NCBI GenBank assembly: GCA_934716785.1
Contig: CAKUYM010000287.1
Coordinates: 1 to 5,703, forward strand
Source of the DNA: an uncultured Bacteroides sp.
GTDB taxonomy: Bacteria; Bacteroidota; Bacteroidia; Bacteroidales; Bacteroidaceae
Reading direction: 5' to 3'
DNA length: 5,703 nucleotides
Made by a program: the position numbers and the translations under genes. Under the pieces are notes generated by a model. The model was not told the DNA's origin, searched no databases, and saw only the letters and a program-made list of their open reading frames with translations. Shown one piece after another: positions 5,630 to 5,703 of this stretch; positions within the stretch are counted from its first letter, which is position 1, and the number at the start of each line of letters is the position of its first letter.

Positions 5630-5703
5630 TCGGGGTAGCGGGATTCGAACCCACGACCCCCTGCTCCCAAAGCAGGTGCGCTAACCGGACTGCGCTACAC
5701 CCC
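5630..5703 (-). tRNA. tRNA-Pro, anticodon UGG (lacks its first base at the window edge)
   Basis: On the minus strand the cloverleaf is complete but for base 1. The visible 5' acceptor strand is GGGGTG, pairing with the 3' strand TACCCCG, which predicts a C just outside the window. The D stem is GCGC/GCGC. The anticodon stem CCTGC/GCAGG carries the loop TTTGGGA, with anticodon TGG at 5669-5667. The T arm is GTGGG-TTCGAAT-CCCGC and the discriminator base is A at 5630. The 3' CCA is not encoded and must be added after transcription. It reads proline CCN codons, mainly CCA and CCG. Its own terminator follows at 5583-5611, and no integrated element sits at its 3' end in this window. Confidence 0.95.

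Noticed and set aside
5583..5660. Attachment site of an integrated element at the tRNA 3' end
   Set aside because: The tRNA 3' end is followed directly by an intact terminator, with no integrase gene and no second copy of the tRNA 3' sequence in the window.
5449..5670. Open frame of 73 codons on the minus strand
   Set aside because: It begins inside the tRNA-Pro gene, crosses its terminator and two palindromes, and has no recognisable protein character.

Overview
The window looks like chromosomal DNA from a Bacteroidales gut commensal, most likely Bacteroides or a close relative. The grounds are moderate GC, start codons preceded by A-rich stretches instead of Shine-Dalgarno sites, a TAnnTTTG-type -7 element before the regulator gene, and protein families typical of that order. 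These are a MacB/FtsX-like permease with two FtsX domains, and a sigma-54 activator paired with a histidine kinase carrying an HEIMNSITPI H-box. The genus is inferred, not proven.

Layout: 1-131 holds two strong hairpin terminators. The second (91-131) ends the minus-strand permease frame at 183-1970. That frame is intact but lacks the first ~190 residues of its family and has only a GTG start, so it is probably the remnant of a 5'-deleted gene. A 122-bp divergent intergenic region follows, with two matching dyads 22 bp apart and a Bacteroides-type promoter element. Then comes a two-gene operon on the plus strand: a NtrC-family response regulator (2093-3469) and its histidine kinase (3466-4749), overlapping by 4 nt. 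A tRNA-Pro(UGG) gene on the minus strand runs off the right edge with its terminator at 5583-5611.

The 830 bp between the kinase and the tRNA terminator carry no credible protein gene but are densely repetitive. In order they hold eleven GGTGAA/TTCACC hexamers, several forming hairpins; a 14-bp tandem pair; four 21-bp iterons with core GCTATAATGATATT; a degenerate array of about eight 22-bp units headed by TACTTG; a cluster of ACTGACA repeats inside an inverted repeat; and two close palindromes. This stretch is the part of the window least explained by known features.

Working model: the kinase, which has almost no periplasmic loop, phosphorylates D58 of the regulator. The regulator then acts with RNA polymerase-sigma54, probably on genes for an ABC export system of which the neighbouring permease remnant is a relic. 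The dyads upstream of the regulator may be its own binding sites. The partner relationship is well supported by gene overlap; the targets and signal are inferred.
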